The notes under the pieces: model-generated
Told to the model about the DNA's origin: nothing
The model's database searches: none
What the model saw: the letters and a program-made list of their open reading frames with translations, nothing else
From: VBDM01 sp035519135
GTDB taxonomy: Bacteria > Pseudomonadota > Gammaproteobacteria > Burkholderiales > SG8-39
Reading direction: 5' to 3'
NCBI GenBank assembly: GCA_035519135.1
Contig: DATIWX010000042.1
Location: 1-64,000 of the forward strand
DNA: 64,000 nucleotides
In this document: positions 25,647-34,541 of the stretch, piece after piece
How the letters are laid out: each line of letters starts with the position of its first letter
Position numbering within the stretch: position 1 is the stretch's first letter
Translations under genes and position numbers: made by a program

Positions 25647-26306
25647 CTAGAAATACACCCTCGTCCTTCCCGGCTCGCGCGACACCTCGTACAGCGCGGT
25701 GCGGCCGACGTTCGCCACCTTGCGCACGCCGGCGAGCGACAGCAGGGTCTCGCTCGCGTAGTCGCTCTCCTCGTCGCACACGATCCGCAGATCGACGACC
25801 GACAGGTTCGCTGCGACCGCCTGGCGCAGGATGCGGTCGTTGAAGATCGCCAGCGCCGTGGCAGCCGCGCGCTGGCGCGACGGCTCTTGGTGGCGCGCGG
25901 GAACGAGCGTGCACACCACCGTCGGCAGCCCGGTCTCGAGCGCGGCCGCGACCAGCTTGGTGAAGATGTCCTCGAACTGGTCGGCCGCCGTCGCGAGAGC
26001 CTGCAGCGCGTCGCTGACCGACTGCGCGCCCTGCCGCAACAAGCCGCTCGCCTCGATCGCCCAGCCGCCGTCGACGCAGATGCCGATGTGGGTCGCGTCC
26101 AGGGGGATCACCCGCGACCATCCGCGCTCGAGCACCTGTGGCGGCTCGAGCACGGTGAGCTTCCAGGGATTGCGCGGCCGGGGGACGAGCATGGCCTCGG
26201 CCTGCTCGACACCCAAGTCGATGTTCTCGAGCGCGTCGCCGAGCAGCACCAGATGGCGGATGACGTCGGGCGCGCCCCCGCCTTCCACAGGGGAATCGGG
26301 TTGCAC
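25647..26306 (-). CDS. Degenerate SGNH/GDSL-hydrolase-fold protein
   Basis: This 219-residue protein keeps the framework of single-domain SGNH hydrolases ('HLVLLGDALEN', 'DATHIGICVDGG', 'LPTVVCTLV', 'ALAIFNDRILRQAV', 'LSVVDLRIVCDEESDYA'), but the GDS nucleophile is GDA (Ala25) and the GGND block is replaced by 'DGGW'. The catalytic machinery thus appears lost, although the frame is intact. The GTG at 26306 has a perfect GGAGGT 4 bp upstream, so it is translated. It follows polA by 71 bp on the same strand. The fold call is my inference from motif spacing. Confidence 0.55.
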   Translation of the reverse strand: MQPDSPVEGGGAPDVIRHLVLLGDALENIDLGVEQAEAMLVPRPRNPWKLTVLEPPQVLERGWSRVIPLDATHIGICVDGGWAIEASGLLRQGAQSVSDALQALATAADQFEDIFTKLVAAALETGLPTVVCTLVPARHQEPSRQRAAATALAIFNDRILRQAVAANLSVVDLRIVCDEESDYASETLLSLAGVRKVANVGRTALYEVSREPGRTRVYF

Positions 26307-26377
26307 GGTTACCTCCTTGTCGCGACCGGGGTTTCTGGACTACAGGAGCGCTGCCGGGACGCCTTCCAGACGGAGGC

Positions 26378-29077
26378 TCAGTGCGCTTTTTCCCAATTTT
26401 GTCCCGAACCGACGTCCACGACAAGGGGGACCTTGAGCGCCGCGACACCGCTCATGAGCACCGGGACTTTGTCCTCCACGCGCGCCAGCTCGCTTTCGGG
26501 CACCTCGAGCACCAGCTCGTCGTGCACCTGCATGATGAGCCTGGCACCGAGTTTTTCGCGCTCCAGCCATCCCTGCACCGCGATCATCGCGAGCTTGATC
26601 AGGTCCGCCGCCGTGCCCTGCATCGGCGCGTTGATCGCCGCGCGCTCGGCGCCGCTGCGCCGCGCCGGGTTGGCGCTCTTGATCTCCGGCAGCCACAGGC
26701 GCCGGCCGAGCACCGTCTCGACGTAGCCGCGGTCCCGCGCCGCCTTGCGTGTGTCCTCCATGTACTTCGCCACCCCCGGATAGCGGGTGAAGTAGCTTGC
26801 GATGTAGGCCTGGGCAGTGGCGCGCTCCAGGCCCAGTTGCTGCGCCAGGCCGAACGCCGACATGCCGTAGATGAGACCGAAGTTGATCACCTTGGCATAG
26901 CGGCGCTCCTCCGCCGTGACCTCCGCGAGCGACCGCCCGAACACCTCGGCGGCGGTGGCGCGGTGGATGTCCTCGCCGGCAGCAAAGGCGCGCAGCAGGT
27001 TCTCGTCGCCCGAGATGTGCGCCATGATGCGCAGCTCCACCTGCGAGTAGTCGGCGCTGACGATGGCGCGGCCCGGCGGCGCGACAAAGGCCTCGCGGAT
27101 GCGCCGCCCTTCGGGCGTCCTCACCGGGATGTTCTGCAGGTTGGGATCGTTCGAGGCAAGGCGCCCGGTGACCGCGACCGCCTGGCCGTAGGTGGTGTGC
27201 ACGCGGCCGGTGCGCGGGTTGACCATCCTGGGCAGCTTGTCAGTGTAGGTCGACTTGAGCTTGGAGATCTCGCGATGGTCGAGCAGCATGCGCGCCAGCG
27301 GATGATCGAGCGCGAGCTTCTCCAGGACCTCCTCATCGGTCGAAGGCGCGCCCGACGGCGTCTTCTTCAGGACCGGCATGCCCTTCCTCTCGAAGAAGAT
27401 CTCGGCGATCTGCTTGGGCGAACCGAGGTTGAACGGCTGCCCCGCCTCCTTGTGCGCCTTGCCTTCCAGCTCGAGCATCTTCTGGCCCAGCTCGTGGCTC
27501 ATCGCCTCGAGCTGGCGCGCGTCGATCAGCACCCCCGTCCTTTCCATCTTGAACAGGACCTCGCGCACCGGCATCTCGATCTCGCCGTAGATGCGCTCGA
27601 GCTTCTCCTCGGCCGCGATCCTCGAGTGCAGCGCCGCGTGCAGCTGCAGCGTGACGTCCGTGTCCCCGGACGAATACTCGGCCGCCCTCGCGACATCCAC
27701 CTGCTCGAAGGAAATGCGCTGCGCGCCGGTGCCCGTCACTTCGTCGATTGAAAGGACCTTCGCGCCGAGATGGCGCGAGGCGAGGCTCTCCACGTCGTGG
27801 CGGGCGCTGCTCTCGATCACGTAGGACTCGAGCAGCACGTCGTGCGCGACGCCGCTCAAGGCCACGCCGTGGTTGGCGAGCACATGCTGGTCGTACTTGA
27901 TGTTGTGACCGACCTTTCTGTGCCGGTCGCTTTCGAGCCAGGGCTTCAAGGTCGCAAGGGCAGCGTCGATTCCGATTTGACCGGGCGCGCCGGCGTAGCG
28001 GTGGGCGAGCGGCACATAGGCCGCTCGCCCCGGCGAGCTCGCGAACGACAGGCCGACCAGCTGCGCCTGCAGCGGCTCCTCGCTCGTGGTCTCGCAACCG
28101 ATTGAGACGAGCTCCGCGCCTTCGAGTTCCTTCAGCCAGCGCGCGAGATCGGCATCGCTGGAGAGAATCTCGTGACGGCGCTCGACCTGGACGCGCACAG
28201 GTGCCGGAGCTGCCGGCGCTTCACCAGCGGCCGGCGGCGACTCCTTCAGCCATGACTTGAATCCGAAATGCGAAAGGAGATCGCCGAGCTTCTTGTCGTC
28301 GCGCGGCGCGAGCTTCAGCTCCTCCAGGTCGACGGGCAGCTCCACGTCGCATTTGACCGCGAGGACCTGCCGCGCCTTCGGAAGCCAGCCGAGCGCCTTG
28401 CGCAGGTTCTCGCCGACGGCTCCGCCGATCTCGTCCGCGTGCCGCACCACTTCCTCGAGCGAGCCGTATTGCGACACCCACTTCGCCGCGGTCTTCGGCC
28501 CGACCTTCTCGACGCCGGGCACGTTGTCGACCGAGTCGCCGACGAGCGTCATGTAGTCGAGAATGCGCTCCGGCGGGACGCCGAATTTCGCCCTCACGCC
28601 CTCGGGATCGAGGCGCTCGTTCGACATGGTGTTCACCAGCGTCACGCGCTCGGTGACGAGCTGCGCGAGATCCTTGTCGCCGGTCGAGATCACGCAGCGC
28701 ATGCCGCGCCGGTCGGCCTCGCGCGCGAGCGTGCCGATGACGTCGTCCGCCTCGACGCCCTCGATCTGCAGGAGCGGCCAGCCCCATGCGCGGATCGCTT
28801 CGAGCAGCGGGCCGACCTGCGAGCCGAGATCATCCGGCATCGGCGGGCGGTTCGCCTTGTACTTGTCGTACAGGTCGTCGCGGAAGGTCCTGCCGCGCGC
28901 GTCGAAGACGCAGGCGGCGTAGTCGGCTTTGTAGTCGGCGAGCAGCTTGCGCAGCATGTTCAGCACGCCGTAGATCGCGCCGGTGGGCTCGCCCGCCGCG
29001 TTGCGCAGGTCGGGCAGCGCATGGAACGCACGGTACAGATACGACGACCCGTCGACCAGCAGCAGCATCTTTTCCAA
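26378..29077 (-). CDS. polA: DNA polymerase I with altered 3'-5' exonuclease motif
   Basis: An 899-residue family A polymerase. The N-terminal 5' nuclease domain ('MLLLVDGSSYLYRAFHALP', 'GVEADDVIGTLA') is complete, and the polymerase motifs are intact: A 'DYSQVELRIMAHISGD', B 'RYAKVINFGLIYGMSA', C 'QVHDELVLEV'. In the proofreading domain, Exo II ('GHNIKYDQHVLA') and Exo III ('YSSGDTDVTLQL') look normal, but Exo I reads 'SIGCETTSE' where the family has (F)DTET: the catalytic Asp is Gly327, with Glu329 kept. It acts in Okazaki-fragment processing and repair. Divergent from DUF2782-thrB. Confidence 0.95.
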   Translation of the reverse strand: MEKMLLLVDGSSYLYRAFHALPDLRNAAGEPTGAIYGVLNMLRKLLADYKADYAACVFDARGRTFRDDLYDKYKANRPPMPDDLGSQVGPLLEAIRAWGWPLLQIEGVEADDVIGTLAREADRRGMRCVISTGDKDLAQLVTERVTLVNTMSNERLDPEGVRAKFGVPPERILDYMTLVGDSVDNVPGVEKVGPKTAAKWVSQYGSLEEVVRHADEIGGAVGENLRKALGWLPKARQVLAVKCDVELPVDLEELKLAPRDDKKLGDLLSHFGFKSWLKESPPAAGEAPAAPAPVRVQVERRHEILSSDADLARWLKELEGAELVSIGCETTSEEPLQAQLVGLSFASSPGRAAYVPLAHRYAGAPGQIGIDAALATLKPWLESDRHRKVGHNIKYDQHVLANHGVALSGVAHDVLLESYVIESSARHDVESLASRHLGAKVLSIDEVTGTGAQRISFEQVDVARAAEYSSGDTDVTLQLHAALHSRIAAEEKLERIYGEIEMPVREVLFKMERTGVLIDARQLEAMSHELGQKMLELEGKAHKEAGQPFNLGSPKQIAEIFFERKGMPVLKKTPSGAPSTDEEVLEKLALDHPLARMLLDHREISKLKSTYTDKLPRMVNPRTGRVHTTYGQAVAVTGRLASNDPNLQNIPVRTPEGRRIREAFVAPPGRAIVSADYSQVELRIMAHISGDENLLRAFAAGEDIHRATAAEVFGRSLAEVTAEERRYAKVINFGLIYGMSAFGLAQQLGLERATAQAYIASYFTRYPGVAKYMEDTRKAARDRGYVETVLGRRLWLPEIKSANPARRSGAERAAINAPMQGTAADLIKLAMIAVQGWLEREKLGARLIMQVHDELVLEVPESELARVEDKVPVLMSGVAALKVPLVVDVGSGQNWEKAH

Positions 29078-29164
29078 GGGAAGTATTCGAAAAGAACCCG
29101 GCGCCTCATTATGTCAGAATTGGCCGCGGGTTCTGATAGACTCGCCCCTGTGCGGACTCGCTCC

Positions 29165-29491
29165 ATGTTGCGACCCATTCTCGCTGCCGCGCTGCTCGCC
29201 GTCGCGCTGCCCCTCGCCGCACAGCAGCCGCCCCGGCTCGAGCCGCTCCCGGAGCCCCCGCCTCCTCCGCCCGGTGCCGCGGACCAGCCGGAGGAGACGC
29301 CGGTGCGCATCCGCTCCGGGCAAGACCAAGTCGAAGAGCAACTCATCGACGGGCGCCACGTGGTGCGCGTGACGACTCCGGCGGGCCAGGAGTACTGGCT
29401 GGTCGAGGACCTGGGCGACGGCCCAGGATTGAAGAACGAGAGCCTCGATCACGGCGTGCGCGCGCCGCTTTGGGTGATCCGACGGTTCTGA
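29165..29491 (+). CDS. DUF2782 family secreted protein
   Basis: A 108-residue protein: signal peptide ('LLAVALPLAAQQP'), a proline-rich linker ('LEPLPEPPPPPP'), and the DUF2782 core ('VRIRSGQDQVEEQLIDGRHVVRVTTPAGQEYWLVEDLGDG'). The family is of unknown function and commonly lies between polA and thrB in betaproteobacteria, as here. I took the ATG at 29165 because it gives a clean signal peptide; ATG 29111 upstream is less likely. Confidence 0.83.
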   Translation: MLRPILAAALLAVALPLAAQQPPRLEPLPEPPPPPPGAADQPEETPVRIRSGQDQVEEQLIDGRHVVRVTTPAGQEYWLVEDLGDGPGLKNESLDHGVRAPLWVIRRF

Positions 29492-29507
29492 CACCCGCGC
29501 GCGCGTC

Positions 29508-30446
29508 ATGTCGGTTTTCACGCGCGTCACCCCGGAGGAGCTTTCCGCCTGGCTGAAGCGCTACGCGATCGGCGCGCTCACCGATCTGCAGGGCATCGCA
29601 GCCGGCATCGAGAATACCAACTACTTCATCACGACCTCGCACGGCCGCTTCGTGCTGACGCTGTTCGAGAGGCTCTCCGCGGCGGAGCTTCCGTTCTATC
29701 TGAATCTCATGGCGCACCTCGCGCGCCACGGCATACCCTGCCCGGCGCCGATCGCCGACCGCGGCGACAAGTACCTGGGCACCTTGAACGGCAAGCCCGC
29801 CACCATCGTCACCTGCCTGCCGGGCACGCCCCTCACCGCGCCCGGCGCCGCGCACTGCGAGCAGGTCGGCGCCATCCTCGCCGACATGCATCTCGCCGGA
29901 GCGAGCTACGGCGGCAAGCTGGAGAATCCGCGCGGACCGAGATGGTGGCGCGAGGCCGCGCGCGAGGTGGTCCCGTTTCTCGACGAGGCGCGCCGCGAGC
30001 TGCTCGCCTCCGAGCTCGAATTCCAGGCGCGGCATAGCGGGCTGAACCTGCCGCGCGGACCGGTGCACGCCGACCTGTTCCGCGACAACGTGCTGTTCGA
30101 GGGAGAGCGCCTCGGCGGGGTGATCGATTTCTATTTCGCCGGTATCGACGCCTTCCTGTTCGACGTCGCGGTGACCTTGAACGACTGGTGCGTCGACCCC
30201 GCGGGAGAGATCGACGCGGAGCGTGCCCGGGCGCTGCTCGCCGCGTACCGCCGCGCCCGGGAGTTCACTGGCGCGGAGCTCGAGGCCTGGCCGGTGCTGC
30301 TGCGCGCCGCCGCGCTGAGATTCTGGCTGTCGCGGCTCTACGATTTCTACCTCCCGCGCGCGGGAGAGCTCACCCACGCGCACGACCCCGAGCATTTTCG
30401 CCGCGTGCTCGAGGCAAGGCGCGCCCGGGCCTTCCCTCTTGTATGA
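29508..30446 (+). CDS. thrB: Homoserine kinase (ThrB, choline-kinase-like type)
   Basis: A 312-residue kinase of the aminoglycoside/choline-kinase fold that phosphorylates homoserine in threonine synthesis. 'GIENTNYFITTSHGRFVLTLFE' is its nucleotide region and 'HADLFRDNVLFEG' (His187) is the Brenner catalytic motif, followed by 'VIDFYFAGIDAFLFDVAV' with the metal-binding Asp. It is the HSK type II typical of Beta- and some Gammaproteobacteria, unrelated to GHMP-type ThrB. It lies 16 bp after the DUF2782 gene. Confidence 0.94.
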   Translation: MSVFTRVTPEELSAWLKRYAIGALTDLQGIAAGIENTNYFITTSHGRFVLTLFERLSAAELPFYLNLMAHLARHGIPCPAPIADRGDKYLGTLNGKPATIVTCLPGTPLTAPGAAHCEQVGAILADMHLAGASYGGKLENPRGPRWWREAAREVVPFLDEARRELLASELEFQARHSGLNLPRGPVHADLFRDNVLFEGERLGGVIDFYFAGIDAFLFDVAVTLNDWCVDPAGEIDAERARALLAAYRRAREFTGAELEAWPVLLRAAALRFWLSRLYDFYLPRAGELTHAHDPEHFRRVLEARRARAFPLV

Positions 30447-30502
30447 AACCCGGCGCCGTCACACACTATCCCTCATGAACCCGACCGGGCAGCGGGCCTG
30501 AG

Positions 30503-31294
30503 ATGCGCATCGTTCCCGCGAGGAACGGCTGGACCTGGCTGGTGCGGGGGTTTGCGCTGTTTCGCAAGAACCCTCCGATGTGGCTGTTCCTGGTGTTCAC
30601 CTACTGGATCGCGGTGGCGCTCCTCGGCCAGATCCGCTACCTCGGCCCGGCCGCCTCCACCGTGCTGCTCCCCGCGTTTTCAGTGAGCTTCATGTTCATG
30701 TGCGCGGTTCTCGAGCACGGCGGGATGCTGCGCCCCGCGCTGCTCATCTCGGGCTTCCGCAGCGGATCTGCCACCCTGATCCTGCTCGGCGTGCTCTACC
30801 TGCTCTCCCTCGTCGCGGTGCTCGGCGTCTCCTCGATCGCCGACGCCGGCGCGCTGCTCTGGTGGGTCCTCTCGGGGCGCGAGCCCGCCGACGAAGCCCT
30901 GCTCGATGGCAGCGTCTCGCTCGCCATGCTGGTCGCGTCCCTGGCGGCCGCCCCGGTGCTGATGGCGTTCTGGTTTGCACCGGTGCTCGCGGCGTGGAGC
31001 CGGATCGGCGCGGCCCAGTCGCTGTTCTACAGCTTCTTCGCAGTGTGGCGGAACTGGCGGGCGTTTCTCGTCTACGGAGCGGCGCTGTTCCTCGCGGGCG
31101 CGCTGTTCATGACGGCGGTGACGGTCCTGGCGGTTCTGATGCAGGGAAAGATACAGGTGCTGCGCTCGTTCGCGCTGATCTTCACGCTGCTCACCCTGCC
31201 GACCCTGTTCGCCAGCTTCTACGCTAGCTACCGCGACATCTTCCCGGAGAACGCCGTGCCGGCGGAGCCGCCTTCGAATGCCGGAAGCGCGTAG
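30503..31294 (+). CDS. BPSS1780-family membrane protein
   Basis: A 263-residue protein with about six predicted membrane segments, starting 'MRIVPARNGWTWLVRGFALFRKNPPMWLFLVF', which is the hallmark of the BPSS1780 family named after a Burkholderia protein. Homologues lie near thrB in Betaproteobacteria. The function is unknown. The C-terminus is a short Pro/Ala tail in the cytoplasm or periplasm. Confidence 0.82.
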   Translation: MRIVPARNGWTWLVRGFALFRKNPPMWLFLVFTYWIAVALLGQIRYLGPAASTVLLPAFSVSFMFMCAVLEHGGMLRPALLISGFRSGSATLILLGVLYLLSLVAVLGVSSIADAGALLWWVLSGREPADEALLDGSVSLAMLVASLAAAPVLMAFWFAPVLAAWSRIGAAQSLFYSFFAVWRNWRAFLVYGAALFLAGALFMTAVTVLAVLMQGKIQVLRSFALIFTLLTLPTLFASFYASYRDIFPENAVPAEPPSNAGSA

Positions 31295-31339
31295 CCGGCC
31301 GCGATTCTGCTATCCTTCGCGGCGGCGCGGAGTGAAAAC

Positions 31340-31753
31340 TTGACCGACGAGCCCTGCGAGCTGTGCGCCTCCCCGGGAGGGGACGTGCTCTGGCGCGACG
31401 AGTTCTGCCGCATCGTGCTCGTCGATGATCCCGATTATCCCGGCTTCTGCCGGGTGGTCCTGGAGCGCCATGTAAAGGAAATGACCGATCTCGCACCCGC
31501 CGAGCGCACGCGCCTGATGAATGCGGTGTTCGCGACCGAAGCGGCGCTGCGCGAGCTGCTTTCCCCACGCAAGGTCAACCTCGCGAGCCTCGGCAACGCG
31601 GTCCCGCATCTGCACTGGCACGTCGTTCCCCGTCACGGCGACGACCGCCATTTTCCGAAGCCCATCTGGGCCGAGCCCTCGCGCGCCCGCGCGCCGCGCG
31701 CCGCGCCCGACCGGCGAACGCTGGCCGCCGCGCTCAGGACGCATCTCCCCTAG
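31340..31753 (+). CDS. HIT-family hydrolase
   Basis: A 137-residue histidine-triad protein with the motif 'HLHWHVVPR' (HxHxHxx) and N-terminal 'CELCASPGG', a Cys pair seen in zinc-binding HIT proteins. HIT enzymes hydrolyse nucleoside phosphoramidates and dinucleotides. The start is a TTG at 31340 with GGAG upstream; no ATG gives a full domain. It lies 4 bp from the next gene. Confidence 0.88.
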   Translation: MTDEPCELCASPGGDVLWRDEFCRIVLVDDPDYPGFCRVVLERHVKEMTDLAPAERTRLMNAVFATEAALRELLSPRKVNLASLGNAVPHLHWHVVPRHGDDRHFPKPIWAEPSRARAPRAAPDRRTLAAALRTHLP

Positions 31754-31757
31754 CCCT

Positions 31758-33347
31758 ATGGTGGATCTCGATCTCCCGACCATCACCCCGGACGCCGAGC
31801 CGGAATTCACCGACGCGTCCGGCTGCGCCAAGTGGCTGCAGACCGTGCCGCTCATCAACGTGGGCCCGGCCCACGTCCGCCTTCTGGGACAGCTCGAGGA
31901 GCTCAACGCCTACAAGCTGGCGCCGGCGGAGCGCCTGAAGATCCTGGAGCTGATGCGCGAGCCCGTGAACTTCGTGCAGAAGGAGCACGCCAAGAAATTT
32001 GCAAGCCGCCCGGCGCCGCTCGCGCCGACGGAGCGCGAGGTCCTGAAGAACGTGCACGCGCTCTGGGACGCCCTTTCGGCGGGTTATCAGCACTGCGTGC
32101 AGGCAGTCGCGGAGCGCGCCGGAAACCTGAGTGTTCCGCTGGTGGGACAGCGCGTGCTGTGGTGCATCGGCCAGAAAATGGTCACCTACTATCAGGCGTA
32201 CCAGGACGTGGGCGAGCGGGAATGGAAGGTTCTGCACCGCGTCTACGCGCTGGTCGAGGAGCGCGGTGCCGCCCGGCAGGAAGTCCCGCATCCGTCCCGC
32301 AAGGGGAAGGAGACGAGTTGCACTGAGACCTACGCACAGGTGCTGCTCCTCGATCTCGCCAATCCCGGAAAACTCACGCCGCGCCAGATCGAGCTGGTCT
32401 CGCTGTGGCTCGAGCGCTGGACTCGCAAGGTGTCGATCGGGCGCGAGTCGGCCGATACGGGCGACGTCGCGCCTTTGCTTGTCGACCTTTCGGGCGCAGG
32501 CGGCGCTTCGCACCGGCCGGCCGAGGGCGATTCCGCCCGTGTCCTCGACATCGGCGAGTTGCGCAGCGACCTGCGCAAGCGTATCGCGCTGCTGCGCAAG
32601 GGTGAAACCCCCGCGGAGCTCGGCCTGGGCGAGGACGTCACGCCGGGGCTCGCCGACGGCATGCTGGTGATGCTCTACCGGCGCTGGTGCGAGGACAAGC
32701 AGTCGCGCGCGCATCCGCGCCACGGCGCAAGCGGCACGGCGCAGACCTGTGCGGGCATGCCCGCGATCCACTTCTTCGTCACCGGACGCGCGTTCGCGGT
32801 GCGCGCGGGCTCGCGGCCGATGTCGACGAAGGAGCACATGGAGATCGCGACCCTGGGGCGCCTTGCGACGGCGCGCCTGGAGGACGACCCCACCACCACG
32901 CCCAACTATCCGCTCGAGACCTGGCAGATCAAGGACGAGAGCGCGTCCGGGCTGCGCCTGGAGCGCGTCGATCCGCGCGCGAACTCGCGCCTGGTGCTGG
33001 GCCAGCTCCTGGGGATCCGCTTCGCCGATGCCAAGGCCTTCCTGCTGTGCACTGTCAAATGGCTCTCGGTCTCGACGGACTTCGCGCTGCGCATCGGCGT
33101 ACAGATCCTGCCCGGCGTTCCGCAAGGGATCGCGATCAAGGCCGCCGGCGCGAACACCGAGCCTTTCGTCCAGGGATTCCTGCTGCCAGCGTTTGCTCCG
33201 CTCCAGGCTCCCGAAACCCTGGTCACGCCCGCGGGCTGGTTCAAGCCCAAGCGCGAATTCGAGGTGGCCGACCGGCCGAGAGTGCGGCTGGTCGAGCTCG
33301 TCGATCGCGGCGCCGATTTCGACCGTGTCAGTTTCGAGCCGGCCTGA
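31758..33347 (+). CDS. Large PilZ-like (putative c-di-GMP-binding) protein
   Basis: A 529-residue soluble protein without signal peptide or membrane helices. The N-terminal part (to about residue 330) is helical and matches no enzyme I recognise. Near residues 395-425 'LETWQIKDESASGLRLERV' contains D-x-S-x-x-G, the second half of the PilZ c-di-GMP motif; the preceding Arg cluster ('LGRLATARLEDD') does not match RxxxR exactly. Homologues in Betaproteobacteria are usually called hypothetical or c-di-GMP-binding. Binding is therefore only inferred. ATG 31758 is 4 bp after the HIT gene. Confidence 0.65.
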   Translation: MVDLDLPTITPDAEPEFTDASGCAKWLQTVPLINVGPAHVRLLGQLEELNAYKLAPAERLKILELMREPVNFVQKEHAKKFASRPAPLAPTEREVLKNVHALWDALSAGYQHCVQAVAERAGNLSVPLVGQRVLWCIGQKMVTYYQAYQDVGEREWKVLHRVYALVEERGAARQEVPHPSRKGKETSCTETYAQVLLLDLANPGKLTPRQIELVSLWLERWTRKVSIGRESADTGDVAPLLVDLSGAGGASHRPAEGDSARVLDIGELRSDLRKRIALLRKGETPAELGLGEDVTPGLADGMLVMLYRRWCEDKQSRAHPRHGASGTAQTCAGMPAIHFFVTGRAFAVRAGSRPMSTKEHMEIATLGRLATARLEDDPTTTPNYPLETWQIKDESASGLRLERVDPRANSRLVLGQLLGIRFADAKAFLLCTVKWLSVSTDFALRIGVQILPGVPQGIAIKAAGANTEPFVQGFLLPAFAPLQAPETLVTPAGWFKPKREFEVADRPRVRLVELVDRGADFDRVSFEPA

Positions 33348-33373
33348 AGCGCCCGTTCGTTCGAGAATGCACC

Positions 33374-33742
33374 ATGGCCGCGCCCGACGTCCCGGCTCCC
33401 ACCGAGATCACCCTGCACCAGAAGTCCAAGGTGCTGGAGGTACGTTTCTCCGACGGGCGCCGTTTCGAGCTGCCCTACGAGCTGCTGCGCGTGTACTCGC
33501 CCTCTGCCGAAGTGCGCGGCCACGGGCCCGGGCAGGAAGTGCTGCAGACCGGCAAGAAGGAGGTGGATATCCTGAGCCTCGAGCCCGTTGGCAGCTACGC
33601 GGTGCAGCCGCACTTCTCCGACGGGCACGCCACCGGCATCTATTCCTGGGACTACCTGTACGAGCTCGGCGTGAATCGCGATGCGATGTGGAGCAGCTAT
33701 CTCGAGCGCCTCAAGGCGGCAGGCGCGCGGCGCGAGCCCTGA
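33374..33742 (+). CDS. DUF971 family protein
   Basis: A 122-residue protein of the DUF971 family (related to the N-terminal domain of gamma-butyrobetaine hydroxylase): 'ITLHQKSKVLEVRFSDGRRFELPYELLRVYSPSAEVRGHG' and 'VQPHFSDGHATGIYSWDYLYELG'. It has a conserved His/Asp/Cys-poor surface and no enzymatic residues that I can assign. It directly precedes ubiE, as in many Betaproteobacteria. Confidence 0.85.
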   Translation: MAAPDVPAPTEITLHQKSKVLEVRFSDGRRFELPYELLRVYSPSAEVRGHGPGQEVLQTGKKEVDILSLEPVGSYAVQPHFSDGHATGIYSWDYLYELGVNRDAMWSSYLERLKAAGARREP

Positions 33743-33793
33743 GGGCAATCGGCCCTCGCAAACCTGCTAGCATGTCCGCATGGGTCTAATCGA

Positions 33794-34525
33794 ATGAGTC
33801 AGACCGATTTCGGCTACCGGCGCGTCGACGCCGCCGAGAAGGCAGCCCGTGTCGCCGGCGTCTTCTCCTCCGTCGCGGACCGGTACGACCTGATGAACGA
33901 CCTGATGTCGGGCGGCCTGCACCGGCTGTGGAAGGCCTTTACCGTGGCGCTTGCAGGCGTGCGCGAGGGCGAGCGCGTGCTCGACGTCGCGGCCGGCTCC
34001 GGCGACCTGGCGCGCGAATTCGCGAAGCGCGCCGGCCCGGGCGGAGAGGTCTGGCTCACCGACATCAACCGCGCCATGCTCGAGCGCGGGCGGGACCGCC
34101 TGCTCGACCGCGGCATGACACTACCCGCGGTGCAGTGTGACGCGGAGGCGCTGCCCTTCCCCTCGGACTATTTCGACTGCGTCAACGTTGCCTTCGGACT
34201 GCGCAACATGACCGACAAGGAGAAAGCGCTCGCCGAAATGCGCCGCGTCCTCAAGCCGGCGGGCAGGCTGCTGGTGCTGGAATTTTCGCGCGTCTGGCAG
34301 CCGCTCTCGAGGCTCTACGACTGGTATTCGTTCACCGTGCTGCCCTGGCTGGGCAGGAAGGTGGCCGGCGACGAAGCGGCCTACCGCTATCTCGCCGAGT
34401 CGATCCGCATGCACCCCGACCAGGAACACCTCAAGGCCATGCTGCAGCGGGCGGGACTGGAGAAAGTCGAATACTTCAACCTGAGCGCGGGCGTTGCAGC
34501 CCTGCATCGGGGATATAAAATCTGA
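33794..34525 (+). CDS. ubiE: Bifunctional demethylmenaquinone/2-polyprenyl-benzoquinol methyltransferase UbiE
   Basis: A 243-residue class I SAM methyltransferase. 'RYDLMNDLMSGGLHRLWK' and the SAM loop 'VLDVAAGSGDLAREFAKR' are UbiE signatures, with 'VAFGLRNMTDKEKALAEMRRVLKPGG'-like region downstream and 'RGYKI' at the end. It performs the C-methylation of ubiquinone synthesis. It opens the ubiE-Tim44-ubiJ-ubiB series. Confidence 0.95.
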   Translation: MSQTDFGYRRVDAAEKAARVAGVFSSVADRYDLMNDLMSGGLHRLWKAFTVALAGVREGERVLDVAAGSGDLAREFAKRAGPGGEVWLTDINRAMLERGRDRLLDRGMTLPAVQCDAEALPFPSDYFDCVNVAFGLRNMTDKEKALAEMRRVLKPAGRLLVLEFSRVWQPLSRLYDWYSFTVLPWLGRKVAGDEAAYRYLAESIRMHPDQEHLKAMLQRAGLEKVEYFNLSAGVAALHRGYKI

Positions 34526-34541
34526 CCGGAGGAAGGATGCC

